41,374 nucleotides of DNA. Origin: a virus. A program made the translations under genes and the position numbers. Each line of letters opens with the position of its first letter. Position 1 is the first letter of the stretch. The notes under the pieces were generated by a model that worked only from the letters and a program-made list of their open reading frames with translations, was not told where the DNA came from and made no database searches. Positions 15,328-22,508 of this stretch are shown one piece after another. The stretch is taken from positions 1 through 41,374 of IMG/VR virus record IMGVR_UViG_3300008448_000206; one strand, given 5' to 3'.

Positions 15328-16239
15328 ATGAAACTAAGTATTGACCTCGCCGACCGCGAAGAAATCGCCGCCGCCGTGCCGCTCTTGCAATTGATCCTCG
15401 ACAACACGCCGAAGACTTGCGGCGGCCAGTGCCACGCCCACGAACACACGGCCCCCGTGCCGAACGTACCGACCGCCGCGCCCGTTGCGGAAATTTCGCA
15501 AGACCCGGCCGCCGTCTTTGGAGGTGCCGCCGTAGCCGCCCCTTTGCCCCCGGCCGTTGCCCCCTTTACTGCGGGTGCCGTTCCGTTGCCGATTGCCCCC
15601 GAGGCTACGACGGCGATTACTTCCGGCGCGACGTTGAGCGCCCCCGTACCGAATGTTCCGACCGCCCCCGGTATGGTTGCCCCCACGGCCTCGGGTGCGG
15701 CCCCTTCGACCCCTGCAAGCGGCGTTGAACTCGACAAAAACGGTTTGCCGTGGGATGAACGCATTCACGCGGGCACGAAAACCAAGCTCAAGTCGGGCGA
15801 ATGGAAAGCGAAAAAGAGCGTTGATCCCGCATTGGTCGCAAGCGTTGAATCCGAATTGCGCGCTCGCGTGGCCGCTTCCCCCGCACCCGTTGCCGCCGTG
15901 CCTGCGGTGCCCGCCGCCCCGGCCGTTGATCCTGCCGCCGTTTTTGGCGCGGCGGCCCCGGGGGTGCCGCCCGTTCCCGTCATCCCTACCGCTCCCCCGG
16001 TTGCGCCCTTAGCGCCTGCCGCAACGGTTGCGCCTTCGGTAAGTGCCGACCCGGCGACGTTTGAGCAACTCATGCCGCGCATTACCGCCGCCGTGACCGC
16101 CGGTATCATGCCGCCGACCGCCGTAGGGGCCGCGTGCGCCGCCCACGGTGTCGCCTCGGTCGTGACCTTGCAGCAAAGCCCGCAATTCGTGCCGCTCGTT
16201 TGGGCAACCCTGAAACAACAATACCCCGCCCTCGTATGA
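15328..16239 (+). CDS. Pro/Ala-rich phage protein with LPWDERIH motif
   Basis: 303 residues from ATG 15328 behind GAAAGGTTC. Two long Pro/Ala/Val-rich linkers flank a short conserved core, ELDKNGLPWDERIHAGTKTK followed by a WKAKKSVDPALV helix. I have seen this core in many phage proteins encoded beside ssDNA-binding and recombination genes. The C-terminal ~70 residues are helical (FEQLMPRITAAVTAG). DPAAVFGGAA-like motifs at ~59-68 and ~213 recur in the SSB encoded at 17428. Probably a replication or recombination accessory protein. Not further identified. Confidence 0.78.
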   Translation: MKLSIDLADREEIAAAVPLLQLILDNTPKTCGGQCHAHEHTAPVPNVPTAAPVAEISQDPAAVFGGAAVAAPLPPAVAPFTAGAVPLPIAPEATTAITSGATLSAPVPNVPTAPGMVAPTASGAAPSTPASGVELDKNGLPWDERIHAGTKTKLKSGEWKAKKSVDPALVASVESELRARVAASPAPVAAVPAVPAAPAVDPAAVFGAAAPGVPPVPVIPTAPPVAPLAPAATVAPSVSADPATFEQLMPRITAAVTAGIMPPTAVGAACAAHGVASVVTLQQSPQFVPLVWATLKQQYPALV

Positions 16240-17396
16240 GCGCCCACGCCTTTCTCGCGCCGTCCTCGGCTTTCCGTTGGGTGCGTTGCGCCCTCTCGGC
16301 GAGCCTTGAGGCGGCCTATCCTGAAACCGAGGCCAGCCCGTCGAGCCTTGAGGGAACGGCGGCGCATTGGGTCGTGCAAATGCTCTTGCAGGGAACGCCC
16401 GTTGCGCTCGACATGCAAGCCCCGAACGGCGTAGCAGTAACGCAAGACATGCTCGAAGCGGCCGAACTCGTGCGCGACGACATTCTCGCAACGCTGGGGC
16501 CGGATTGGGCGCAATACCTTGTCATCGAACGCCGCGTGCAAATCCCGCGCGTGCATCCGACGCACAATTGGGGCACGCCCGACTATCGCGCATGGTCACG
16601 CCTCAACAATGGCCGCCTTTGCTTGCACGTGTGGGATTTCAAATATGGGCACGGGATCGTCGAGGCCCCGGAAAACTGGCAATTGATTGACTACACGGCG
16701 GGGCTACTCGACGAGGCAGGTATCGACGGTTTGCAAGATCAAGAAACCGTCGTCGATATGGTCGTGATCCAGCCGCGAGCGTTTCACCGCGACGGCCCCG
16801 TGCGGCGTTGGCGCGTGGTTGCTTCCGACTTGCGCGGCCATATCAACCGCCTGAGCAATGCGGCGGGCGAGGCGCTCGCGTCGAATCCGAAGGCAACGCC
16901 GACGCCGGAAGGTTGCGAAAATTGCCTCGGTCGCCACGCCTGCGAAGCGTTGCAGCGTGCCGCGTACCATGCCGCCGACAAGGGCGGCCAGTACGGCGCG
17001 CTCGACCTCACGCCGCACGCCTTGGGGCTTGAACTGCGCACCCTAAAACGGGCGCAAGCCTTGCTCGAAGCGCGCGTAACGGGGATCGAAGCGCAAGCCG
17101 TGGCATCTATCAAGTCGGGGGCGTTGGTGCCGTTTTGGGCAATGGAAAGCGTACCCGGCCGCCTTGCATGGACGAAGCCCGCCCCCGAAATTTTCGCACT
17201 CGGGGAAATGCTCGGCCTCAAGTTGCAGAAAGACCCCGAGCCGATCACGCCCACGCAAGCGAAGGCCGCCGCCAAGGTTGCCAAGATTGACGGCGCGTTG
17301 TTCGACGCCTACGCAACCCGACCGGCAGGCGCGGCAAAACTTGTCGCCGACGACGGCGCAAAAGCCCGCTTGACATTTTCGACAAGTAATACATAA
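16236..17396 (+). CDS. DUF2800 RecB/Cas4-like nuclease with likely Fe-S cluster
   Basis: 386 residues, overlapping the previous stop (ATGA). The PD-(D/E)xK core has E39 (SSLEGTAAHW), D116 (GTPDYR), D134/K136 (WDFKYG) and Q149. C18 near the N-terminus plus C227, C230 and C236 (CENCLGRHAC) copy the split Cys pattern of Cas4/AddB nucleases that hold a 4Fe-4S cluster. Likely a DNA exonuclease in recombination or replication. The last codons (LTFSTSNT) are shaped by promoter B4, whose -10 contains the stop codon. Confidence 0.88.
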   Translation: MSAHAFLAPSSAFRWVRCALSASLEAAYPETEASPSSLEGTAAHWVVQMLLQGTPVALDMQAPNGVAVTQDMLEAAELVRDDILATLGPDWAQYLVIERRVQIPRVHPTHNWGTPDYRAWSRLNNGRLCLHVWDFKYGHGIVEAPENWQLIDYTAGLLDEAGIDGLQDQETVVDMVVIQPRAFHRDGPVRRWRVVASDLRGHINRLSNAAGEALASNPKATPTPEGCENCLGRHACEALQRAAYHAADKGGQYGALDLTPHALGLELRTLKRAQALLEARVTGIEAQAVASIKSGALVPFWAMESVPGRLAWTKPAPEIFALGEMLGLKLQKDPEPITPTQAKAAAKVAKIDGALFDAYATRPAGAAKLVADDGAKARLTFSTSNT

Positions 17397-17397
17397 T
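17369..17397 (+). promoter_or_regulatory. Promoter B4 with palindromic operator
   Basis: TTGACA (17370-17375), a 16-base spacer and CATAAT (17392-17397). Palindrome CTTGAC-N6-GACAAG at 17369-17386. It lies inside the end of the DUF2800 gene; the TAA at 17394-17396 is in the -10 box. It drives the SSB gene at 17428. The leader ends with GAAAGGTTCAAACC, nearly the same as before the gene at 15328. Confidence 0.82.
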
Positions 17398-17427
17398 TGC
17401 AACTCCACTAACTGAAAGGTTCAAACC

Positions 17428-18501
17428 ATGAAAACCGATTTCCTTACCCCCGTCGGCCGCCTCGTTCAAGGCGACCCGTTCGAAGCCCAAACTAAAAACA
17501 TGCAAGGGCAACCGCTTGTCACCATGAGCGGCCAGCCGACGCAACGTTTCTTTATCGCCGTTGCCTTCCGCAAAGACGACGCCAATTTCGGCGCGTTTTA
17601 CCAAAAGCTCGTCGAGGCCGCCCGGGGTTCCTTCCCGAACCTGTTCAACGCGCAAGGCCAATGCTCGCACCCGCGCTTCTCGTGGAAGCTCATGGACGGC
17701 GACGGCGTGGATGAAAACGGCAAGAGCAACGCCACAAAAGAAGGTTTCGCCGGTCATTGGGTCGTCAAGTTCTCGTCGTCTTTCGCGCCGCGTTGCTTCC
17801 ACGCGGGCCACTATCAACCACATGAGCAAATCCAAGATAAAAACGCCATTCAGCGCGGCTATTTCGTGCGCGTCGCCGGTACTATCGAAGGCAACGACAA
17901 CGCACAAAAACCGGGCCTCTACGTGAATTTGTCTATGGTTGAACTCGCAGGCGTCGGCCCCGTGATCACGAGCGGCCCGGATGCGGCGAGCGTCTTCGGC
18001 GGTGCGGCCCCTGCCCTGCCCCAAGGCGCGCAACCCCTGCCAATGCACGCGGCGGCCGCCCCTGCAATGCCCGGGATGCCTGCCGCGCCCGCCATGCCGG
18101 GAAACGCTTACCCCGCCGCCCCTGCCCCTGCGGTTCCGGGCTTGCCGCAAATGCCTACGGGGGTGCCGTCAATGCCGAATGGAGTTGCCCCCGGTGCGAC
18201 GATGTACCCTTCTAGCCCCGCGCCTGCCCCGGTCGCCGTGCCCCCGAATCCCGCTTTTTTGGCGGGGCCGGGAGGTGTTCCCGGTGCGGCCGCCCCGGCA
18301 GTTGGGATGCCTGCGCCAGCAATGGCCCCGGGTGTTGGTGCCCCGATTGCCTACCCTTCTAACCCTGCCCCGGTAGCGCCCGCCCCCGTGGCCCCGGCCG
18401 TGCCGCAAATGACGGCGGCGGCAGGCGGTGCGACGTATGAGCAATTCCGCGCCCAAGGTTGGAACGACGAGCAAATGCGCGCCCAAGGCTACCTCGTATG
18501 A
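17428..18501 (+). CDS. Single-stranded DNA-binding protein (DUF2815 type) with Pro/Ala/Met-rich tail
   Basis: 357 residues. The first ~175 match DUF2815-like SSBs with an OB-fold: FLTPVGRLVQGDPFEAQTK, RFFIAVAFRK, WKLMDGDG and GHYQPHEQI...AIQRGYFVRVAGTIEGN. The rest (~180-330) is low-complexity Pro/Ala/Met/Gly, probably a disordered tail. The end TYEQFRAQGWNDEQMRAQGYLV is a short helical motif I recall from such proteins, possibly a partner-binding tail. It would coat ssDNA during replication. Its own promoter (B4) suggests high expression. Confidence 0.85.
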   Translation: MKTDFLTPVGRLVQGDPFEAQTKNMQGQPLVTMSGQPTQRFFIAVAFRKDDANFGAFYQKLVEAARGSFPNLFNAQGQCSHPRFSWKLMDGDGVDENGKSNATKEGFAGHWVVKFSSSFAPRCFHAGHYQPHEQIQDKNAIQRGYFVRVAGTIEGNDNAQKPGLYVNLSMVELAGVGPVITSGPDAASVFGGAAPALPQGAQPLPMHAAAAPAMPGMPAAPAMPGNAYPAAPAPAVPGLPQMPTGVPSMPNGVAPGATMYPSSPAPAPVAVPPNPAFLAGPGGVPGAAAPAVGMPAPAMAPGVGAPIAYPSNPAPVAPAPVAPAVPQMTAAAGGATYEQFRAQGWNDEQMRAQGYLV

Positions 18502-18686
18502 CCAAGCGGGCCGCCTCTACCAAGAAAGCCCCCACGGGGGCGGGGCGGCCCCGTCTTGGCGATGAAGCCATGAAGCCGCGAACCATTCGCATGACCGACG
18601 CGCAAGCCGAGAAGCTCGACCGGCTCGGCGGCGGCGCATGGGTTCGCGACCGAATCGACAAAGCCAAAGACCCGGCCGAACAGTGA
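18498..18686 (+). CDS. 62-residue ribbon-helix-helix-like protein
   Basis: Overlaps the SSB stop (ATGA). Basic N-terminus (TKRAASTKKAPTGAGRPRLGD) followed by PRTIRMTDAQAEKLDRLGGGAWVRDRI, which fits the strand-helix-helix plan of small Arc/MetJ-like DNA-binding proteins. A second possible phage regulator, beside the mini-TetR. Targets are not known. Confidence 0.72.
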   Translation: MTKRAASTKKAPTGAGRPRLGDEAMKPRTIRMTDAQAEKLDRLGGGAWVRDRIDKAKDPAEQ

Positions 18687-18733
18687 TCAACCGCGCGCCC
18701 CTTCGGGGGCCGCTTTACTCTTGAGGTAGGAAG

Positions 18734-18904
18734 ATGGACAAGGAAACTTTTGATTTTGATACGTGGTTCGAAACACTGGCAATTCACGTACTCGAACGGG
18801 CGGGCGTTGAGTTTCGCGACGAAGACGCCGTGCGCGCCGACTACGACAACGGCCGCGACGTGTTCGACGTTATCGACGAAATCGTGGCAGAGTACGGCGA
18901 ATGA
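18734..18904 (+). CDS. 56-residue acidic protein upstream of DNA polymerase
   Basis: ATG 18734 follows GAGGTAGGAAG. The protein is very acidic (DFDTWFETLA...EFRDEDAVRADYDNGRDVFDVIDEI) and helical. It overlaps the polymerase start by four bases, so expression is coupled. No family recognised. Acidity suggests a protein-binding or DNA-mimic-like role, which is only a guess. Confidence 0.68.
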   Translation: MDKETFDFDTWFETLAIHVLERAGVEFRDEDAVRADYDNGRDVFDVIDEIVAEYGE

Positions 18905-21276
18905 CGCACCCCGCCGACATGCGCGCCGGTACGCAACTCCCCGCCGGTTTGGGGATTGCGACCGTTCTACCCGATATAGATTTCGAAACGTATAGCGAGG
19001 CCGGTTGCATCTTCGACTATGCGACGCAAAAATGGGTCGGGCCTCCCGGCGCAATGAAGGGCAAAAAGGGCTTGCCTATCGTGGGCGTCGCCGTGTATGC
19101 CACGCACCCGACGACCGAAGTTCTCTCGCTTGCCTATAACCTGAAAGACGGCCGAGGCCCTCGGCGATGGATACCGGGCGTCGGTTGCGAATTGCCCCCC
19201 GACCTCGTGGCATGGATACTCGCGGGCGGGATCGTGGAAGCGTGGAACAGTGCTTTCGAATGGTGGATTTGGAACTATGTTTGCGCGCCGAAATATGGGT
19301 TCCCGCCGTTGCCTATCGAGCAAACCCGGTGCGCAATGGGCAAGGCGCGGGCGAGCGGATACCCGGGCGCGTTGGAAAAGGCCGGGGCCGTTATGCGCTT
19401 GACAACCCCCAAAGACGAGGGCGGGAAAACCCTACTCACGAAACTATCGGGGCCGCGCAACCCTACCAAGAAAGACGCCCGCTTGCGCCTCACGGCGGCC
19501 GATGCCCCCGAGGATTTCGAGGCGCTCTACAAGTACAACGACCGCGACATTATCGCCGAGGCCGAAGCATCGGCCCGTTGCCCCGACCTCACGGGGGAAG
19601 AATTAGAATTTTGGCTCGCCGACCAACGCATTAACCGGCGCGGCGTCGGCGTTGATGTTGAATCGCTCCACGCCTGCGCAAAGCTCGTCGAAATATGCTT
19701 GAAGCGGTACGACGCCGAGTTGCACCAATTGACCGGCGGGGCCGTCGAGCGGGCAAGCCAACTCGAACGCCTGAAAGGTTGGCTCGCGGGGCAAGGCGTG
19801 TTCGTCGGTAGCGGCCCGGGAACGATGGACGAAGACGCAATCGACGCCCTTATCAAGACCCTGCAACCGCACCAAGCCCTCGCGAAACGCGCGCTCGAAA
19901 TCCGGCAGGCCGTCGGCTCGGCGTCGGTTAAAAAAGTCTTCGCGATGCGCAACCAGCTTTCACCGTGGGGGCGATTGCACGACCTGTTCAACTACCACGG
20001 CGCGCGCACGGGGCGGCCGACCGGCGAAGGCCCCCAGCCGACCAACTTACCGAAGGCAGGCCCCGCCGTTTTGAAGTGCGCGTGCGGTCGCCACACGGGC
20101 GCGCATTTGACGGCCTGCGCATGGTGCGGCCTGCCGTTCCCCCCGGGCAAGAAAAAAGCCGAATGGGGGCCGGATGCGATGGAAGACGTTTTGCAGGTCA
20201 TAAAGACCGGCGACCTATCCTTGGTCGAGCGCGCCTACGCCGACGCGATGCTATGCGTTTCCGGGTGCCTGCGGGGCCTGTTTTGGGCGGCCGAAGGGTG
20301 CGACCTGATAGCGTCGGACTTTTCCAGTATCGAGGGCGTCGTTACCGCGTGCCTCGCCGGCGAAGATTGGCGCGTCGAAATGTTCGCCACGCACGGCAAA
20401 GCCTACGAGTTGAGCGTCGCCAAAATTACCGGCATACCGTTTGCCGAAATCATGGCGCACGCGGGCTTCGACGACGTAGAGCGGCCGGAATGGTGGAAGC
20501 ACCGCGCCGACAAGACCAAGCCGCACCACCCCATGCGCCAAACGCTCGGCAAGGTCGCCGAACTGGCCTCGGGCTTCGGGGGTTGGATCAACGCTTGGAA
20601 GCGCTTCGGGGCCGATGCGTTCATGAATGACGACGAGATAAAGAAAGCGATTCTCGCTTGGCGCGACGCTTCCCCGGCCATCGTCGAACTATGGGGCGGC
20701 CAAGAGCGGCGCGTCGGTTGGGAGCGCGTACCCGAGTTTTACGGCCTCGAAGGCATGGCGATTTCGGCGGTACTCGCGCCCGGTCAATGGTTCCACGTCA
20801 TGCGCAAAGACGGCTCGCATTCGGGCGTGTCGTACATTTGCCACGGCGACGCGCTCTATTGTTGGTTGCCCTCGGGCCGCGCGCTCACTTACCACGCCCC
20901 GCGCCTCTCAGCCAATCAACGGGCCTTCGGCGGCCAATACTCGCTCAGTTTCGAGGGCTACAACACGAACCCCCAGCAAGGGCCGGTCGGCTGGGTTCGC
21001 ATTGATACCTATTCGGGCAAGCTATGCGAAAACGTCGTGCAAGCCGTCGCCCGCGATATTCAACGGTACGCAATCGTCAATCTCGAAAAGGCGGGCTATC
21101 CGGTCGTGTTGCATGTCTATGACGAGGATGTGGTCGAGGTGCCGCACGCCTTCGGCAGTATCGAGGAAGTCGAGCGAATCATGGGCACGATGCCGGATTG
21201 GGCGACCTACAAGGGCAAGCCGTGGCCGATCAGGGCCGCCGGGGGTTGGCGCGGTCGTCGCTACCGCAAGGAATGA
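18901..21276 (+). CDS. Family-A DNA polymerase with 3'-5' exonuclease and zinc-finger insertion
   Basis: 791 residues; the replicative polymerase. Exonuclease motifs: DIDFET (25-30), AWNSAFEW (~114-121) and YNDRDI (~212-217). Polymerase motifs: A LIASDFSSIEG (469-479), B RQTLGKVAELASGFGG (546-561) and C LHVYDEDVVEV (737-747, with Tyr where His is usual). Between the template-binding NLPK segment and motif A is an insertion with CAC...CAWC (C393, C395, C406, C409), a probable zinc knuckle known in one phage subfamily. It has no 5'-3' exonuclease domain. It works with the prim-pol/helicase and SSB. Confidence 0.95.
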   Translation: MTHPADMRAGTQLPAGLGIATVLPDIDFETYSEAGCIFDYATQKWVGPPGAMKGKKGLPIVGVAVYATHPTTEVLSLAYNLKDGRGPRRWIPGVGCELPPDLVAWILAGGIVEAWNSAFEWWIWNYVCAPKYGFPPLPIEQTRCAMGKARASGYPGALEKAGAVMRLTTPKDEGGKTLLTKLSGPRNPTKKDARLRLTAADAPEDFEALYKYNDRDIIAEAEASARCPDLTGEELEFWLADQRINRRGVGVDVESLHACAKLVEICLKRYDAELHQLTGGAVERASQLERLKGWLAGQGVFVGSGPGTMDEDAIDALIKTLQPHQALAKRALEIRQAVGSASVKKVFAMRNQLSPWGRLHDLFNYHGARTGRPTGEGPQPTNLPKAGPAVLKCACGRHTGAHLTACAWCGLPFPPGKKKAEWGPDAMEDVLQVIKTGDLSLVERAYADAMLCVSGCLRGLFWAAEGCDLIASDFSSIEGVVTACLAGEDWRVEMFATHGKAYELSVAKITGIPFAEIMAHAGFDDVERPEWWKHRADKTKPHHPMRQTLGKVAELASGFGGWINAWKRFGADAFMNDDEIKKAILAWRDASPAIVELWGGQERRVGWERVPEFYGLEGMAISAVLAPGQWFHVMRKDGSHSGVSYICHGDALYCWLPSGRALTYHAPRLSANQRAFGGQYSLSFEGYNTNPQQGPVGWVRIDTYSGKLCENVVQAVARDIQRYAIVNLEKAGYPVVLHVYDEDVVEVPHAFGSIEEVERIMGTMPDWATYKGKPWPIRAAGGWRGRRYRKE

Positions 21277-21279
21277 GCC

Positions 21280-21561
21280 ATGAACCATTGGAACTATACG
21301 ACCGAGGAACTCGCGCGGCTTTGGCGCAACGTGGGCAATCAAGATATTGCCGAGGCATACGAACGACTCGCCGACGCCGAAAATGAACTCGAAGAATTAG
21401 AGGCCCGCGTCGAGAAAGAAAACGAGGTGCAGTTGGAGCAAAGCGAATTCCGGCGCGAGTTGATCGAGCGCATTGTCGAAATGTGCGGCCAAGAGGGCAC
21501 GAAAAAAGACCTCGTGAAAGCCATTAAAACCGCGCTCGAAAATTCTTTCGTCGAACTCTAA
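21280..21561 (+). CDS. 93-residue coiled-coil protein, unknown
   Basis: ATG 21280 lies three bases after the polymerase stop. Residues ~25-60 (ERLADAENELEELEARVEKENEVQLEQ) are strongly predicted by eye to form a coiled coil. The rest is helical and acidic. No family recognised. It is likely translated with the polymerase. Confidence 0.75.
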   Translation: MNHWNYTTEELARLWRNVGNQDIAEAYERLADAENELEELEARVEKENEVQLEQSEFRRELIERIVEMCGQEGTKKDLVKAIKTALENSFVEL

Positions 21562-21616
21562 AATAATTCTTGACATTCCGTATTTCGTATTACATAATTC
21601 AGCCATCAACAACGAA
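21560..21616 (+). promoter_or_regulatory. Promoter A, copy 3
   Basis: TTGACA 21570-21575, CATAAT 21593-21598, 17-base spacer. The 57 bases are identical to 7345-7401. As in copy 1, identity begins right at the stop codon of the preceding gene. Drives the small genes from 21628. Confidence 0.88.
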
Positions 21617-21627
21617 CGGGGCGCAAC

Positions 21628-21816
21628 ATGGGCATTAAAGAAGAAATTCGCGAGGCAAAGGAAGTCGCCCGCGCAATGCACGAAACCGGCGATACGCTCT
21701 TAAAAATTGCCGAGCATTTGAATATCAAGCACGAGGGCTTTTACTACGTGAGCCACGGCCGCCTCTACCGCGAGAATGTGCCCGCGCTTTCGGCCCCTCT
21801 TGCTGCCATTTTGTAA
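21628..21816 (+). CDS. 62-residue early protein, unknown
   Basis: First gene after promoter A3. N-terminal half is a charged helix (KEEIREAKEVARAMHETGDTL), followed by a possible helix-turn-helix (LLKIAEHLNIKHEGFYYV). Too short and divergent for a firm DNA-binding call. Ribosome site GGGGCGC before ATG 21628. Confidence 0.7.
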   Translation: MGIKEEIREAKEVARAMHETGDTLLKIAEHLNIKHEGFYYVSHGRLYRENVPALSAPLAAIL

Positions 21817-21827
21817 AGGAAGGCACC

Positions 21828-21959
21828 ATGCGCAAGTTTTTGATTAAGGTCAGCGGCCAGCAATACGAGGGCCTATTCGCGTGCAGTTGCGACGCGGTAC
21901 TCGACGCGCTCGAACGTTTCCCCGACGCCCGTAGCGTCTTCGTGAGGCCCGTAAAATGA
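21828..21959 (+). CDS. 43-residue conserved small phage protein
   Basis: ATG 21828 follows AAAGGAAGG. Contains FLIKVSGQQYEGLFACSCDA and RFPDARSVFVRPV, a small family I recall from several phages (one beta-alpha-beta unit), of unknown function. Overlaps the next gene by four bases. Confidence 0.78.
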   Translation: MRKFLIKVSGQQYEGLFACSCDAVLDALERFPDARSVFVRPVK

Positions 21960-22267
21960 GCGCGACCATTACCTACCCCGACCCCTGCCCGGAAACCGGC
22001 CGCCGCGTCGTGACCGTGGCCGAATGGAACAACCGCCCCGACGAGCTAATCGACGAATACGCCTATTGGTTCAACCCGGAAGCGGCCGACGTTGGCCTCG
22101 ACCCTTGGCGTTTGGTCGAAGGTATCGACGCCCACACGAACGGCCGCGAGTACGACGTGGATTTCGCGAACGGCACTTTCAAGACCGTGACCGGCGAGCA
22201 ACCGATTTACGTTCGCCCCCAGCATTACGAGGCCCTCAAATGCGCCGCTTCTTCGTCCGGTTCCTGA
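21956..22267 (+). CDS. 103-residue acidic protein, unknown
   Basis: Starts at ATG 21956 in the overlap ATGA. Acidic, aromatic-rich (YAYWFNPEAADVGLDPWRL), no visible membrane segment or catalytic motif. Its last 28 bases overlap the next gene in another frame. Confidence 0.72.
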   Translation: MSATITYPDPCPETGRRVVTVAEWNNRPDELIDEYAYWFNPEAADVGLDPWRLVEGIDAHTNGREYDVDFANGTFKTVTGEQPIYVRPQHYEALKCAASSSGS

Positions 22268-22359
22268 TAGCCCTAGCGGTCGGCGGCGGGTCGCTCGCGG
22301 CCCTCTCGATCCTCATTCACTACGACCATATTTGCGAGGTGCGAACATGTGGGAAATGA
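22240..22359 (+). CDS. 39-residue single-pass membrane peptide
   Basis: ATG 22240 with GAGG seven bases upstream. Basic start (MRRFFVRF) then a hydrophobic helix (LIALAVGGGSLAALSILI) and a short Cys-containing tail. Probably sits in the inner membrane with the tail outside. Role unknown. Confidence 0.62.
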   Translation: MRRFFVRFLIALAVGGGSLAALSILIHYDHICEVRTCGK

Positions 22360-22508
22360 TCGTTTGTATTGCCGTCGCTTGGGGCGGCTCGTGCCAAGAG
22401 CAACGGCCGGTAATCTACCCGAGCAAGTATTTTTGCGAGCGGGCGATTCCGGCCGTCAAGGCGGGCAATTCGAAGATTACGGCGATTTACTGCCGCCCTC
22501 AGTCCTGA
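22347..22508 (+). CDS. 53-residue Cys-containing small protein, unknown
   Basis: ATG 22347 with GAGG seven bases upstream. Hydrophobic N-terminus (MIVCIAVAWGG), four cysteines (C7, C16, C30, C49), possibly a short exported disulphide-bonded protein. Last rightward gene; its end overlaps the Rz gene end by 32 bases on the opposite strand. Confidence 0.6.
   Translation: MWEMIVCIAVAWGGSCQEQRPVIYPSKYFCERAIPAVKAGNSKITAIYCRPQS

Noticed and set aside
18697-18712. GCCCC-TTCG-GGGGC hairpin as a terminator after the ribbon-helix-helix gene
   Set aside because: It is not followed by a T-run, and the polymerase operon continues just downstream. At most a processing or pausing hairpin.
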